The notes: generated from the sequence alone by a model not told the origin. A stretch of 64,000 nucleotides of DNA from Streptomyces thermolilacinus SPC6 (GCF_000478605.2 NZ_ASHX02000001.1:558001-622000); one strand, 5' to 3'. Counted from the first letter of the stretch, positions 9,455 through 18,151 are shown. Numbers and translations are program-made.

Positions 9455-10677
9455 CGGGGCTTCTCTCCGGTGGGTGGGCCTGCGGATGCCGGGCGGCGGG
9501 GCAGGAAGGGCAGTTCGAGGGCGGTGCGGAGCATGGGGCCGACGGGGGTGCTCAGGCCGATGCCCCACTCCTCCGCGGGGGAGGTGGCGCCGTCGAGGAA
9601 GCGCAGCAGCCGCTCCGGCGGTACGCGGCGGAACAGGCTCGTGAAGAAGTCCGGGCCGTCGATCCGCCCGGTGTCCAGGGCCCGCAGCAGGACGGCGTCC
9701 ATGGCGAGCGCCCGCCTGCCGTGGGGCGGGGGCACGACCGCGCGGCCGGCGCGCAGGGCGGCGGCGATGGCCCGGCTCTGCCGCTGCACGGTGGCGAAGG
9801 TGTACCCGGTCGCCGGGCGGGTGGCGCCGCCCGCGGTCCCGATCCGGAACACGCAGGGTCCCGTACGGCGGGGGAAACGCGCGTCGGTCATGGGGATGAC
9901 GCCCTGTTCCGCCGACTCGACGGTGAACGGGCCGAGCCGCAGGACGTCGTGGCAGTAGCCGGTCAGCGCGGCCTCGTACGCCTCTGTGGTCAGCGCGGTC
10001 CGGGAGAACTCGGTGTACTCGACGAGCGCCCGATCCGGTGCCAGGGGCAGGACGTAGCCGAAGGCGAGCCCGTGACGCGGTTGCGGCACCCGGAAGTCCA
10101 TCAGGTCGGCGACCGAGGGGTCGAACCGGTGCGTACCGGTGCGCACGAACCAGCCGCGGAAGTGTTGCAGCAGCCTGGTCCGGGCGGGAGGCGGGGTGCG
10201 TACCGGACGGGAGTCGAAGACATGGCGCGTGCGGAGAGCCAGCGTCCGGCCGTCGGGGTCCGTGCAACGCACCTCCGCTCCGTCGGCCGTGTGGCGCACC
10301 GTGTCCGCCGTCGCACGCACGACGTGTACGTTCGGGGAGCGGGCGAGCCGGGAGCGCACCAGCCGTTCGAAGTCCGTGGACCTGAGCATGCGGTACGTCA
10401 GCGGCGACGGGTCCACGGTGGTCGCGCGGCCGTCGGTGCCGTGGACGCGCAGCAGCGGCCAGGAGGCGCTGACCGCTTCGTCGAGGTGGCCGGTGCCGCG
10501 GTCCCAGTAGCACCAGGTCCGTTCCGGGGGCCGCAGCGGCCCGTCAGGGGGCTCCACGAGCGTGACCGTGGGGGACGCGGACTGCGCCAGGAGGTGCGCG
10601 AGGCTGAGTCCGGCCGCACCCGCGCCGATGATCACCACGTCACGGACCGGACCGGGCGCGGGGTGGTCCCGGCTCAC
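9451..10677 (-). CDS. crtY: lycopene beta-cyclase
   Basis: A 408-residue FAD/NAD-binding cyclase that closes both ends of lycopene to make beta-carotene. The Rossmann motif VVIIGAGAAGLSLAHLL is near residues 13-29. The lycopene cyclase features are conserved: a PPERTWCYWD stretch near 50-60, and GIGTAGGATRPATGYTF-like residues in the middle (the GxxGGxxxPxTGY signature). Its GTG start overlaps the stop of the upstream SDR as GTGA, and its stop overlaps crtT. This makes a tightly coupled operon opposite crtEIB. Confidence 0.92.
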   Translation of the reverse strand: MSRDHPAPGPVRDVVIIGAGAAGLSLAHLLAQSASPTVTLVEPPDGPLRPPERTWCYWDRGTGHLDEAVSASWPLLRVHGTDGRATTVDPSPLTYRMLRSTDFERLVRSRLARSPNVHVVRATADTVRHTADGAEVRCTDPDGRTLALRTRHVFDSRPVRTPPPARTRLLQHFRGWFVRTGTHRFDPSVADLMDFRVPQPRHGLAFGYVLPLAPDRALVEYTEFSRTALTTEAYEAALTGYCHDVLRLGPFTVESAEQGVIPMTDARFPRRTGPCVFRIGTAGGATRPATGYTFATVQRQSRAIAAALRAGRAVVPPPHGRRALAMDAVLLRALDTGRIDGPDFFTSLFRRVPPERLLRFLDGATSPAEEWGIGLSTPVGPMLRTALELPFLPRRPASAGPPTGEKPR

Positions 10678-11384
10678 CTGGCGCGCCGCTCGACGAGGGG
10701 CGTCCCGTCCGGAGCGGTGCGCAGCAGTTCCGCGTCCGCCTCCATCGCGTCGGCGACGGCCGCCACCACGCGGTGCGGGTCCCCTCCCGCCGGCATCGGC
10801 GGGGCCGTGCCCGCGACGGGACGGTCGGCGAAACCGGTGTCGAGGTGTCCGGGCCTGATGTCCAGAACGCGGATGCCGGCGCTTCGTGCCTCGCGGCGCA
10901 CGGCGAGCAGCCAAGCACTCAGCGCGGCCTTGGAGGCGCAGTAGTCGGCCATCCCGGCCTGCGGGCGCTCCGCGACGACGCCGGTGAAGGCGGCGATGAG
11001 CGAACCGGGCCCCATGACGGTGAGCGCGGCGCGGAAGAAGGCGGCGGGCGCGAGGGTGTTGACGGCCGACAGGTGCTCGGCGATCTCGTCGCCGACTTCC
11101 GCCGCCCGGCCGAAGGCCACCGAGCCGAAGGCGGTCACGGTGGCGTCGAGCCCGCCCAGCGCCGTCGCCGCGTGGTGCACGGCGCGGGCGCACGAGGCCG
11201 GGTCGTACGCGTCGAAAACGGCGATCGGGGCACCCGGGTACGCCCTGGCCGCCCGGGCGAGGCGGTCCGGGTCGCGTCCGGCGAGCGCCGGTCGCGCCCC
11301 CCGGACGGCCAGTTCGGCGGTGAGGGCACCGCCGAGGACGCCGGTGGCACCGGCCACCAGCACGCGTGCGCCGTCGAGTCTCAC
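10674..11384 (-). CDS. short-chain dehydrogenase at the head of the crtYTU operon
   Basis: A 236-residue SDR: nucleotide motif GATGVLGG near residues 11-18, and a catalytic YCASK about two thirds along. The GTG at 11384 is preceded by GGGAGCGG and overlaps the stop of a 19-codon frame. It is translationally coupled to crtY (GTGA), so it is produced together with the carotenoid enzymes. Its role is unknown; oxidation or reduction of a carotenoid hydroxyl/keto group would fit. It is not closely similar to the SDR at 907 apart from the fold motifs. Confidence 0.85.
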   Translation of the reverse strand: MRLDGARVLVAGATGVLGGALTAELAVRGARPALAGRDPDRLARAARAYPGAPIAVFDAYDPASCARAVHHAATALGGLDATVTAFGSVAFGRAAEVGDEIAEHLSAVNTLAPAAFFRAALTVMGPGSLIAAFTGVVAERPQAGMADYCASKAALSAWLLAVRREARSAGIRVLDIRPGHLDTGFADRPVAGTAPPMPAGGDPHRVVAAVADAMEADAELLRTAPDGTPLVERRAR

Positions 11385-11440
11385 TGTCCGCTCCCGGTCT
11401 CGGGGGTGGTCGCCTTCACAGGTGGGGCACTTGTCTCCAT
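11381..11440 (-). CDS. possible 19-residue leader frame before the crt SDR
   Basis: An ATG at 11440 opens a 19-codon frame (starts METSAPPV, ends GSGQ) whose TGA overlaps the GTG of the SDR as GTGA. The overlap pattern is the same as between all genes of this operon, which suggests translational coupling. Only a weak GGAA precedes the ATG. The frame is also open further upstream, so it could be chance. Confidence 0.3.
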   Translation of the reverse strand: METSAPPVKATTPETGSGQ

Positions 11441-11496
11441 GATGTGTTCCGGGCGTCGGCCGCCCGCGGACGCGGCTCGCGCGACGCGGCCGACCG

Positions 11497-12150
11497 TCAC
11501 CCGGACGCCAGGTCGGCGAGGACCTCCCGGCGGCGCGGGTGCCCGAGGCCGGCGCGCCCCGGACGCTGCCGGTCGCGCGGTGGTCCCCGCAGACGCATCC
11601 GCCCGCCGCGACACGGATGGTGCGGCTCAGGGGCCACGGCGGCACCATGGCGGGCAGGGCATCCTCGACGGTGTACGCGGCGACCTGCTGCCAGCCGCTC
11701 GTGTCGGTGCCGTACAGCTCGGCCAGGCGCCGCGACACCGCCTGGGCCCCTCCCGGCCGGCCCGTGCCGAGCACGGAGGTGGAGGCCGACGCGGTGCCCG
11801 GCGGGGCGCACGTGGGTGCTGTCCCGGTGAGCACACAGGTGTTCAGGACGGGCGGAGCCTCCACCACCAGTGTGGGTTCGGTCATCGGCAAGCGCGCCGC
11901 GGCGTGGTGGCAGGTGGCTACGGTCCGCCGTCCGGGACGGCCCGTCCTGGCGGCAGTCGCGCCGCGGCCGCCGCCGGCTCCGTCGCCACCACGACGGCGC
12001 GGGCGGGCAGTTCCCGCCGTCCGCCTGGAACACCCCGTCGGCGGTGAGCGCGGCGACCGGCGTCACCGGCCGCAGGAAGCCGTCGGGGAGAAAGTCCGCG
12101 AGCTGGGCGGGCACGGCGCCCGCTCCGTCGGCGGACGGAGACTTGTGAGG
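11497..12150 (-). pseudogene. decayed FAD-dependent oxidoreductase, C-terminal remnant
   Basis: Pieces of one protein can be read on the minus strand in successive frames. QLADFLPDGF and VAALTADGV lie near 12120-12015; ARAVVVATEPAAAAA then lies in a second frame to about 11945. A long third-frame block follows from about 11948 to 11560 (LPMTEPTLVVEAPPV, VLNTCVLTG, SRRLAELYGTD, GDHRATGSVRGA), and the end EVLADLASG is back in the first frame. Together they match the C-terminal half of phytoene-desaturase-like FAD oxidoreductases, including the FAD-contacting GDHxATGS. At least three frameshifts and the loss of the N-terminal FAD domain show that it is dead. Confidence 0.7.
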
Positions 12151-12461
12151 GGCTCCTGCTGCTTGTCCGCGGGCTGGCCGTGTAGTGGTACCGGCAGCGG
12201 TCGGTGAGGCACGCCGAGCGGGAGGACCGAGCAGGCCCCAGGACATCACCGCCGCGCGGGGGCGCGTGCGTGCACGTCCACGGGCTCGGTTTCCCCCTGG
12301 TGGCGCGTCTCTTCGGCCGTCTCGGCGGCACCGGTCTCCGTGGTGGCGCCGCGGGTGCTGAGCCGCCCGCCGCTGGACTGCGACGCGCCCGCGTGTCGCC
12401 CTCCCCATGGGTGACCGGACGGCCTGCGGCCTCGCCCGGCGTCACCGCGCTCGCGCCGGGT
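12151..12461. other. region with no recognisable gene
   Basis: About 310 bases between the oxidoreductase remnant and the hydrolase gene. No frame shows convincing coding character. It may contain further unrecognisable remains of the pseudogene N-terminus. Confidence 0.35.
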
Positions 12462-13646
12462 TCAGACCACCGGGCGGGCCTCGTCCGGCGCCCGTTCCGC
12501 CTCCTTCGGGGGACGCCCCGGATGGACTGCCGGGCGGGCGACGGTACGCCACCAAGGGGTGTCGGGCACGGTGGCCGTGGTGGGTTCGAACGGCTCGCCG
12601 GGGCGGGGCAGGGCGATGCGCGAGCCGGTTTCGGCGGCGGCGGTCACGGTGCCCTCGCCGGGCTCCTCCCAGGGGTGCGGCGCCAGGTTGAACGTGGCCC
12701 AGTGGATGGGCAGCATCACGCCCGAGGGGGCGCCGCCCTGGAGGTCGAGGTGGGCGCGCATGCCCTCGGCGGGGGTCATGTGGATGTCGGGCCAGAAGTC
12801 CGAGTACGCACCGATCTGGATCATGGTCGTGTCGAACGGGCCGTGCTCCGCGCCGATGTGGCGGAACCCGGGGAAGTACCCGGTGTCGCCGCTGTGGTAG
12901 ACGCGGTGCTCGGGGCCCGCGACGGCCCAGGACGCCCAGAGCGTGTGCTGCTGGTTGCGCAGCCCGCGGCCGCAGAAGTGGCGGGCCGGGGTGGCGGTGA
13001 GCCGTATGTCCCGGACCTCGGCGGTCTCGTTCCAGTCCAGCTCCCGGATGCGGGAGGCGGGCACGCCCCAGTGCTCCAGGTGGGCGCCGACGCCGAGCGG
13101 GACGGCGAACAGCGTGTCCGTACCGGCGAGGGCGCGGATGGTGGGCAGGTCGAGGTGGTCGTAGTGGTCGTGGGAGATCACGACGGCATCGACCGGGCCG
13201 AGCGCGGTGAGCGGCAGCGGGACCGGGTGCAGCCGCTTGGGGCCCGCGAAGGAGAAGGGGGAGCAGCGGTCGCCCCACACCGGGTCGAACAGGACCCGCG
13301 CGCCGTCGATCTCGGCGAGCACGCTGGAGTGGCCCATCCAGGTGACGCGCAGCCCGGAGGCCGGGGGCCGGGCCAGGTCGGCCGCGGTGAGCGGATGGAG
13401 CGGTACGGGGCGGGCGGGGGCGCGGCGGACGCGCTGCTCCTTGGCGAAGTACGTCCTCGCGAACTCCGCGGCCGAGCCGGAGGGGCGGTGGCGGGTGGCA
13501 CCCGGGTTGCGGAAGGCGCCGTCCGCGAAGTTCGGCGAGCGGCGGATGCGGTCCAGTCTCTCGCCGGTGGCGTCCGCGCCGAAGGCGGGGGGGCGCAGGG
13601 AGCGGAGCCGGGTTCGCAGGCGCCCTCGGGCGTCGTCGCCGGTCAC
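12462..13646 (-). CDS. MBL-fold hydrolase, NAPE-PLD/UlaG-like
   Basis: A 394-residue metallo-beta-lactamase-fold protein with the metal motif HDHYDHLD at about 159-166, a GHSS motif before it, and later metal residues in HSGDTGY and PIHWATF. This set is typical of N-acyl-phosphatidylethanolamine phospholipase D-like and UlaG-like hydrolases. The phosphodiester substrate in bacteria is not known. The GTG at 13646 is chosen because GGAGGT lies five bases upstream. An ATG at 13676 in the same frame has no ribosome site. It is monocistronic or co-transcribed with the SGNH gene upstream (218-base gap). Confidence 0.82.
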   Translation of the reverse strand: MTGDDARGRLRTRLRSLRPPAFGADATGERLDRIRRSPNFADGAFRNPGATRHRPSGSAAEFARTYFAKEQRVRRAPARPVPLHPLTAADLARPPASGLRVTWMGHSSVLAEIDGARVLFDPVWGDRCSPFSFAGPKRLHPVPLPLTALGPVDAVVISHDHYDHLDLPTIRALAGTDTLFAVPLGVGAHLEHWGVPASRIRELDWNETAEVRDIRLTATPARHFCGRGLRNQQHTLWASWAVAGPEHRVYHSGDTGYFPGFRHIGAEHGPFDTTMIQIGAYSDFWPDIHMTPAEGMRAHLDLQGGAPSGVMLPIHWATFNLAPHPWEEPGEGTVTAAAETGSRIALPRPGEPFEPTTATVPDTPWWRTVARPAVHPGRPPKEAERAPDEARPVV

Positions 13647-13864
13647 AGCACCTCCAGTGGGCTCGGGTCCCTCCATTATGAGCGGACGGTACGACAACGC
13701 CCCCGCCCCGCCTTCGGTTCCCGCGCCCCGGTTCCCCCGCAGGCCACGCCCCTGTGCCTTGCCTGCGGGCCGCCTCCGCTGCGCCCACCCGTTCCGCCGT
13801 GCGGAACTCCTGCCCGCGGCGGGGCGGGCCCGCGGGGCGGAGGGGAGGTCCGGTGGCGCCCGGT

Positions 13865-14626
13865 CTACAAGGGGAGGAGGTCCGGGCGCTTGGCGGAGAT
13901 CCGGTCGCCGGAGCTCTCGCCGCGCAGGCGGCGGCCGATCCAGGGCACGAGGTACTCGCGGGCCCAGTGGATGTCGTCGCGCCGGACCTCCAGCGTGCCG
14001 CGCGGCGGGAGCGGCGGCCACGGCTGGTCGGGGTCGGCCGGCACCTCGATGCCGAGGACCTGGGCGGCGCGCAGCGCGACCCGGGTGTGGCCCTCGGGCG
14101 ACAGGTGGAGCCGGTCCTCGTCCCAGGCGCGGCGGTCCTGGACGGTGCGGAGCGACCACAGGTCCAGGACCGGGCAGCCGTACCGGTCGGCGATGGCGCG
14201 GACGTGGCCGTTGTACGTGGCGACCTTGCCGCGCAGGTGCCGCAGGACCGGCACGCCCCGCGTGTCGAAGCCGGTGGTCACCACGACGGTGCTGATGACG
14301 GACCTCAGGTCGGCGACCGCGCGTTCGAAGCGCTCGGCCACGTCGTCGGGGTCGCTGCCGGGCCGGATGATGTCGTTGCCGCCCGCGCAGAACGTCACCA
14401 GGTCCGGCGCGAGTTCCTTGGCGCGGGGCACCTGCTCGGCCACGATCTGGTCGAGCAGCCTGCCGCGTACGGCGAGGTTGGCGTACCGGAACTCCTGGTG
14501 CTCCGGGAGCCGGTCCGCCAGCAGGACCGCGAGCCGGTCGGCCCAGCCGACGAACCGCCCGTCCGGGCCGGGGTCCCCGACACCCTCGGTGAAGCTGTCG
14601 CCGATCGCCGTGTACGACCCGATCAC
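13865..14626 (-). CDS. SGNH/GDSL-type hydrolase
   Basis: A 253-residue lipase/esterase of the SGNH family. Block I GDSFTEG with the nucleophile Ser is near residue 10, block III GGND near 80, and the catalytic D-x-x-H (DEDRLHLS) is in the last third. There is no signal peptide, so it is probably cytosolic; the ester substrate is unknown. The GTG at 14626 is chosen because GGGGGAG precedes it at six bases and the catalytic block starts within ten residues. An in-frame GTG at 14659 and an ATG at 14641 would add 11 and 5 residues but have poor ribosome sites. Confidence 0.85.
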   Translation of the reverse strand: MIGSYTAIGDSFTEGVGDPGPDGRFVGWADRLAVLLADRLPEHQEFRYANLAVRGRLLDQIVAEQVPRAKELAPDLVTFCAGGNDIIRPGSDPDDVAERFERAVADLRSVISTVVVTTGFDTRGVPVLRHLRGKVATYNGHVRAIADRYGCPVLDLWSLRTVQDRRAWDEDRLHLSPEGHTRVALRAAQVLGIEVPADPDQPWPPLPPRGTLEVRRDDIHWAREYLVPWIGRRLRGESSGDRISAKRPDLLPL

Positions 14627-14740
14627 GTCGTTCTCCCCCATCGTCGAATCGTCTGCCACGGCCGCACATCATCCACCCCGAGATGTGACCTACGCGACCG
14701 TAAGGAGGGGTTGACGGCGCGTGATCTCCGCCACCGCGCG

Positions 14741-14772
14741 ACGGCCCGGCACCCTTTCGGGGACCGGGCCGT
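14741..14772 (-). terminator. hairpin after the M23 peptidase gene
   Basis: A 9-bp stem (ACGGCCCGG with its complement), extended by CCGCCAC/GTGGCGG outside it, starts 21 bases past the stop of the peptidase gene. Confidence 0.5.
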
Positions 14773-14793
14773 GGCGGTTTGGTGCGTTATGGG

Positions 14794-15711
14794 TCAGATG
14801 CTGACGCCGTGGCCGCGGAGGTAGGCCAGCGGGTCGATGTCCGAGCCGTAGCCGGGGGCGGTGCGGATCTCGAAGTGCAGGTGCGGACCGGAGGAGTTGC
14901 CCGTGGAGCCGGACAGGCCGATCTGCTGGCCGCCGCCGACCGACTGGCCCGCGGAGACGGAGAGGGACGAGAGGTGGGCGTACTGCGAGTAGTTGCCGTC
15001 GGCGTGCTTGATGACGACCTCGTTGCCGTACGCGCCGCTCCAGCCGGCGGAGACGACGGTGCCCGGACCCACGGCCTTGACGGAGGTGCCGGAGGAGGCG
15101 GCGAAGTCCACACCGGTGTGGTAGCCGGAGGACCACATGGAGCCGGAGGCGCGGTACGGGGTGGTGACACCGGCGGAGACGGGGGCGGTGAAGCCGGAGC
15201 CGCTCTGCGCGGGGGCCTGCTCGCGAACCGGGGCCGGGGTCTCGGCGGCGGGCTTCGCCTTGGCGGGGGCCTGGGTCTTGGCGGCGGAGCGGGAGGCGCG
15301 CTCGCCCCGCGTGTCGTCGGCCTTCGCGGGGCTCTTGGCGGTGCTCTTGGCGCCGAGGGTGAGCTTCAGGCCCGGGTGGATGAGCGCCGGGTCGTCGCCG
15401 ATGGCCTCGCGGTTGTCGGCGTACAGCTTCTTCCAGCCGCCCTTGACGTTCTTGTCGTGGGCGATCTTCGCCAGGTAGTCGCCGGCGACGACGGTGTAGA
15501 CGCGCGGGGCGGGCTTGGCGGTCTCGGCGACGGACGCGACGGCGGCCGTCTGCGCGGGGGCGGCGGCCGGTGCCGCGGCGGGGGCGGCGGCGTGCGCGCC
15601 GGTCGCACCGAGGAGGGGGAGGGCGATGGCGGCGCCACCCGTACCGGCGGCGACGAAGCCGCGGGTGAGCGGGTTGGACTTGGTACGGCGGTGCTTACCC
15701 TTTGCGGGCAT
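14794..15711 (-). CDS. secreted LysM/M23 cell-wall endopeptidase
   Basis: A 305-residue exported peptidoglycan hydrolase. A signal peptide spans about residues 1-42, ending AHA. A LysM domain (YTVVAGDYLAKIA to PGLKLTL) lies near 71-120, followed by an Ala/Lys/Pro linker and an M23 domain with YHTGVDFA and HLHFE holding the zinc His/Asp residues. It would cut peptide crosslinks in the wall during growth or spore germination. The ATG at 15711 has AGAGGA upstream. The long leader carries a ydaO-type c-di-AMP riboswitch, a control seen for several resuscitation and wall-lytic genes of Streptomyces. Confidence 0.93.
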   Translation of the reverse strand: MPAKGKHRRTKSNPLTRGFVAAGTGGAAIALPLLGATGAHAAAPAAAPAAAPAQTAAVASVAETAKPAPRVYTVVAGDYLAKIAHDKNVKGGWKKLYADNREAIGDDPALIHPGLKLTLGAKSTAKSPAKADDTRGERASRSAAKTQAPAKAKPAAETPAPVREQAPAQSGSGFTAPVSAGVTTPYRASGSMWSSGYHTGVDFAASSGTSVKAVGPGTVVSAGWSGAYGNEVVIKHADGNYSQYAHLSSLSVSAGQSVGGGQQIGLSGSTGNSSGPHLHFEIRTAPGYGSDIDPLAYLRGHGVSI

Positions 15712-16455
15712 GGCGAATTCCTCTCCGGCGCCTGCGAGGTGAGCTGTCGGGTTCGGACTGGAGCTGTCCGGCCGCGTGGTTGACGCGACTTCACCCCTAG
15801 CCGTACGGGAATTCCCGCACGGCGAACTACCTGGTTCCCCCGCTCCTGCCACACGTTGGATGGGTGCGAATTCCGGGGCGGCGGCAGGATTCGGCGATCC
15901 GCCCGGCTGGAACGGGACCGTAAACGAGTGGGGACGACGGGAACAAGCGGATGGTTGCGCCGGCGCATTCGCCGCGTGGAATTCGCCGGGGAATTGTGGT
16001 CACACTCCGTGGATTACGGATCATGAATTCCCGTGCGGTACAGGGCTTTTACGGGGCGCCGTCGGCCACGGTCCGTCACCTTTATGACGCTGCTCACGCG
16101 CCGACGGCCATCTCCCTTGTTTCCAGGGCGTGTTATGACGTAGCGGATCAATACGGACAGAAGCGACAGAAACACCCTTAAGTGATCAGTTACCCAACTG
16201 CCCCTCAAGCGGGAGGTAGTCACCTGGGGCGGGTCGAAGGCAGCCCGCGCGGGCGGGGGGCGGGAGGGTGTCCGGGTGGGCGTCCGAGGGCGGTGAAGGG
16301 GGGTGCGGGCGAGGGCCGGACGCCGGGCGCGCGGGGGTGGGGCGGACCGGTACGGGGAGACGCGTCGGGCTGCCCTGCCTGGGGAAGCGTGTCGTATCGT
16401 CGGATCGCCACCTCGTCGGCGGGACGTCGCCGACGCCAGACACGGAGGAGCCCCC
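15712..16455. other. long regulatory intergenic region
   Basis: 744 bases divergent between the M23 gene and the phosphatase gene. The left third is the riboswitch leader. A possible promoter for it is TTGTTC, 17 bases, TTACGG near 15920-15950 (weak). An inverted repeat GCCGTCGGC/GCCGACGGC lies at 16058-16066 and 16100-16108. No gene is supported in the rest. Confidence 0.5.
15724..15905 (-). promoter_or_regulatory. ydaO/yuaA-type c-di-AMP riboswitch
   Basis: The transcribed minus strand carries the conserved blocks of the actinobacterial c-di-AMP riboswitch in order: GATCGCCGAATCCTGCCGCC, GGAGCGGGGGAACC, GGGGTGAAGTC, then CCGAACCCGACAGCTCACC and GCAGGCG, ending just before the ribosome site of the M23 gene. 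c-di-AMP binding to this class usually lowers expression of the downstream gene. The match is by eye to the motif I know; a covariance-model search would settle it. Confidence 0.88.
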
Positions 16456-17265
16456 GTGACGCAGCTGCCGCCCTTCCCGTCGACCGCCGAGCCGGAGCTG
16501 ACCGGCGTGCGCAATTTCCGTGACGTGGGCGGGCTGCCGACCGTGGACGGGCGCCGCGTGCGTCCGGGGGCGCTGTTCCGGAGCGGGCACCTGGCGCACG
16601 CGACGGAGGAGGACGCGGCGTTCCTGGCGTCCCTGGGGCTGCACACCGTGTTCGACTTCCGCAACGCCGCCGACCAGGCGCTGGAAGGCCCCGACGTGGA
16701 GCTGCCGGGTGTGCGGAACGTCAACATCCCGCTGACCGACCCGGCCGACGGCGCCGAGTTCTGGACGATGGTCCGCAACGGGGACCTGGACCAGCTGCGG
16801 CAGCTGCTGGGCGACGGCAAGGCGGCGGCGCGCATGCGGGCCGCGTACCGCTCGATCATCGCGGAGCGCACCGCCGAGCACAGCCGCGTCCTGCACGCCC
16901 TCGCCTCCGAGAGCGTGCCCGCGCTGATGCACTGCGCGGCGGGCAAGGACCGCGCCGGTCTGTCGATAGCGGTCGTCCTGCTGGCGGTGGGCGTGGAGCG
17001 CGAGGCGATCGAGGCGGACTACCTGAAGTCGAACGACCCGCACCGCCGCTACAAGGTCCACCGCAGCGACTCGTCGCCCGCGGGGATGTCCGCCGAGGTG
17101 ATGGAGCTGCTCAGCCCGCTGTTCGACGCGCGCGCCGAGTACCTGCACACGGCGTACGCGACGATCGAGGAGCGCTGGGGCTCCACCGAGCGGTACCTGG
17201 CCGACGGGCTCGGCCTGACCGGCGAGACCCGCGACCGGCTGCGCGCCCGCCTGCTCGACGGCTGA
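16456..17265 (+). CDS. tyrosine/dual-specificity phosphatase (MptpB-like)
   Basis: A 269-residue protein-tyrosine-phosphatase-fold enzyme. The active site HCAAGKDRAG gives the C-x5-R loop at C160-R166. The Asp-Arg in the loop (KDRAG) is typical of the bacterial MptpB/lipid-phosphatase group that acts on phosphotyrosine, phosphoserine or phosphoinositides. GVRNFRDVGG near residue 18 is the other family hallmark. There is no signal peptide. The GTG at 16456 is preceded by GGAGGAG. Its neighbours give no clear pathway. Confidence 0.9.
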   Translation: MTQLPPFPSTAEPELTGVRNFRDVGGLPTVDGRRVRPGALFRSGHLAHATEEDAAFLASLGLHTVFDFRNAADQALEGPDVELPGVRNVNIPLTDPADGAEFWTMVRNGDLDQLRQLLGDGKAAARMRAAYRSIIAERTAEHSRVLHALASESVPALMHCAAGKDRAGLSIAVVLLAVGVEREAIEADYLKSNDPHRRYKVHRSDSSPAGMSAEVMELLSPLFDARAEYLHTAYATIEERWGSTERYLADGLGLTGETRDRLRARLLDG

Positions 17266-17357
17266 GGCGCCTGGGACGGCCGAGCCGGAGCCGGGCTGGG
17301 ACAGACGGAAGCGGCTGGAGCGGCCGGGACAGCCGGGGCGGGCCGCCCTGGCCCCGG

Positions 17358-17513
17358 CTACTGGTTCTGGCCGCCCAGCATGAACAGCAGGTACAGGAAG
17401 GCCGCGAAGAGGTGGCCCGCGACCAGGTAGGCGAACAGCCGTATGACGAGGTTGCGGTTGATCCACCGCTCCTGGGTGCTGGGGATCGGGTTCGGGTTCT
17501 CCGGCTCGGACAT
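17358..17513 (-). CDS. DUF6126 membrane microprotein
   Basis: A 51-residue protein, starting MSEPENPNP and ending GGQNQ. After about 20 polar residues with QERWINRN comes one hydrophobic helix (about residues 22-47, LVIRLFAYLVAGHLFAAFLY). This is the DUF6126 small membrane protein of Streptomyces. It lies 20 bases downstream of the XRE-cupin regulator on the same strand, so it is very likely in that operon. Homologues pair with this regulator at the end of hopanoid clusters. Its function is unknown; a membrane partner or target of the regulator is a guess. Confidence 0.8.
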   Translation of the reverse strand: MSEPENPNPIPSTQERWINRNLVIRLFAYLVAGHLFAAFLYLLFMLGGQNQ

Positions 17514-17533
17514 GGCGTACCTCTCGGTTCGGC

Positions 17534-18145
17534 TCAGTGGCGCTGGGCGGGGCCGTCACCGAGGCACAGGTCGGCGGCGGAGCTCTGCATGAGGGTGTGG
17601 ACGAACAGCAGCTCGGCGCCGCCCGGGGCGGCCGCGGCGATGCGGTGCGGGGTGAGCGAGTCGAAGTGCGCGCTGTCGCCCGGATCGAGGACGTGCACGG
17701 CGTCGCCGAGCGCCAGCCGTACGCGCCCGGCGAGCACGTACAGCCACTCCTCCCCCGGATGGACCCGGACCGCGTCGCGCAGACCCGTGTACGGGACCTC
17801 GACGCGCAGCGCCTGCATGGCCCGGCCCGCCGCACCCGCCTGGTGGTACGTCCAGCCGCCCGCCTCGACCGGTTCGGCGCGGCCCGCGCGGACCACCGGG
17901 TCCGTGGCCGGGGCCACCTCGCCCAGCAGCTCCGACACGGTCGTACCGTAGGTGCGGGCGAGTCCGAGCAGCATCGGCAGCGAGGGCTGGCGGCGGCCCG
18001 TCTCCAGGCGGGACAGGTGCGCCGGGGAGAGCCCGGCACGCCGGGCGGCCGCCTCCAGGGTCAGGCCCCTGCGGCGGCGCAGGGCGCGCAGCTGGGGCGC
18101 TACGTCCGGCAGGCCGTCGGCCGGCTCTCCTTCGACGGTCGTCAT
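17534..18145 (-). CDS. XRE-family regulator with cupin domain
   Basis: A 203-residue protein with an N-terminal helix-turn-helix (about 16-70: LRALRRRRGLTLEAAARRAG and HLSRLETGRRQPS) and a C-terminal cupin (about 110-190: HPGEEWLYVLAGRV, LDPGDSAHFDS, HRI). Such proteins bind a small ligand or metal in the cupin and regulate their own operon. The ATG at 18145 lies six bases after a likely -10, so the mRNA is probably leaderless. Two CCCC-A/T-GGGG palindromes overlap the -35. It sits between the hopanoid aminotransferase and the DUF6126 gene, and could control either or both. Confidence 0.88.
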   Translation of the reverse strand: MTTVEGEPADGLPDVAPQLRALRRRRGLTLEAAARRAGLSPAHLSRLETGRRQPSLPMLLGLARTYGTTVSELLGEVAPATDPVVRAGRAEPVEAGGWTYHQAGAAGRAMQALRVEVPYTGLRDAVRVHPGEEWLYVLAGRVRLALGDAVHVLDPGDSAHFDSLTPHRIAAAAPGGAELLFVHTLMQSSAADLCLGDGPAQRH

Positions 18146-18151
18146 GGGACC

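Noticed and set aside
11421..11460. CGGAACACATCATGG upstream of the crtY operon as an ECF sigma -35, compared with GGAATCACC before crtE
   Set aside because: The two matches are partial, spacing differs, and no consistent -10 is found.
12462..14672. One long open frame joining the MBL-fold and SGNH genes
   Set aside because: The two conserved domains are in different frames with their own start signals; the joined frame is accidental.
16058..16108. GCCGTCGGC/GCCGACGGC inverted repeat with a 33-base loop
   Set aside because: The loop is long, there is no gene end nearby and it lies beyond the riboswitch; I see no role.
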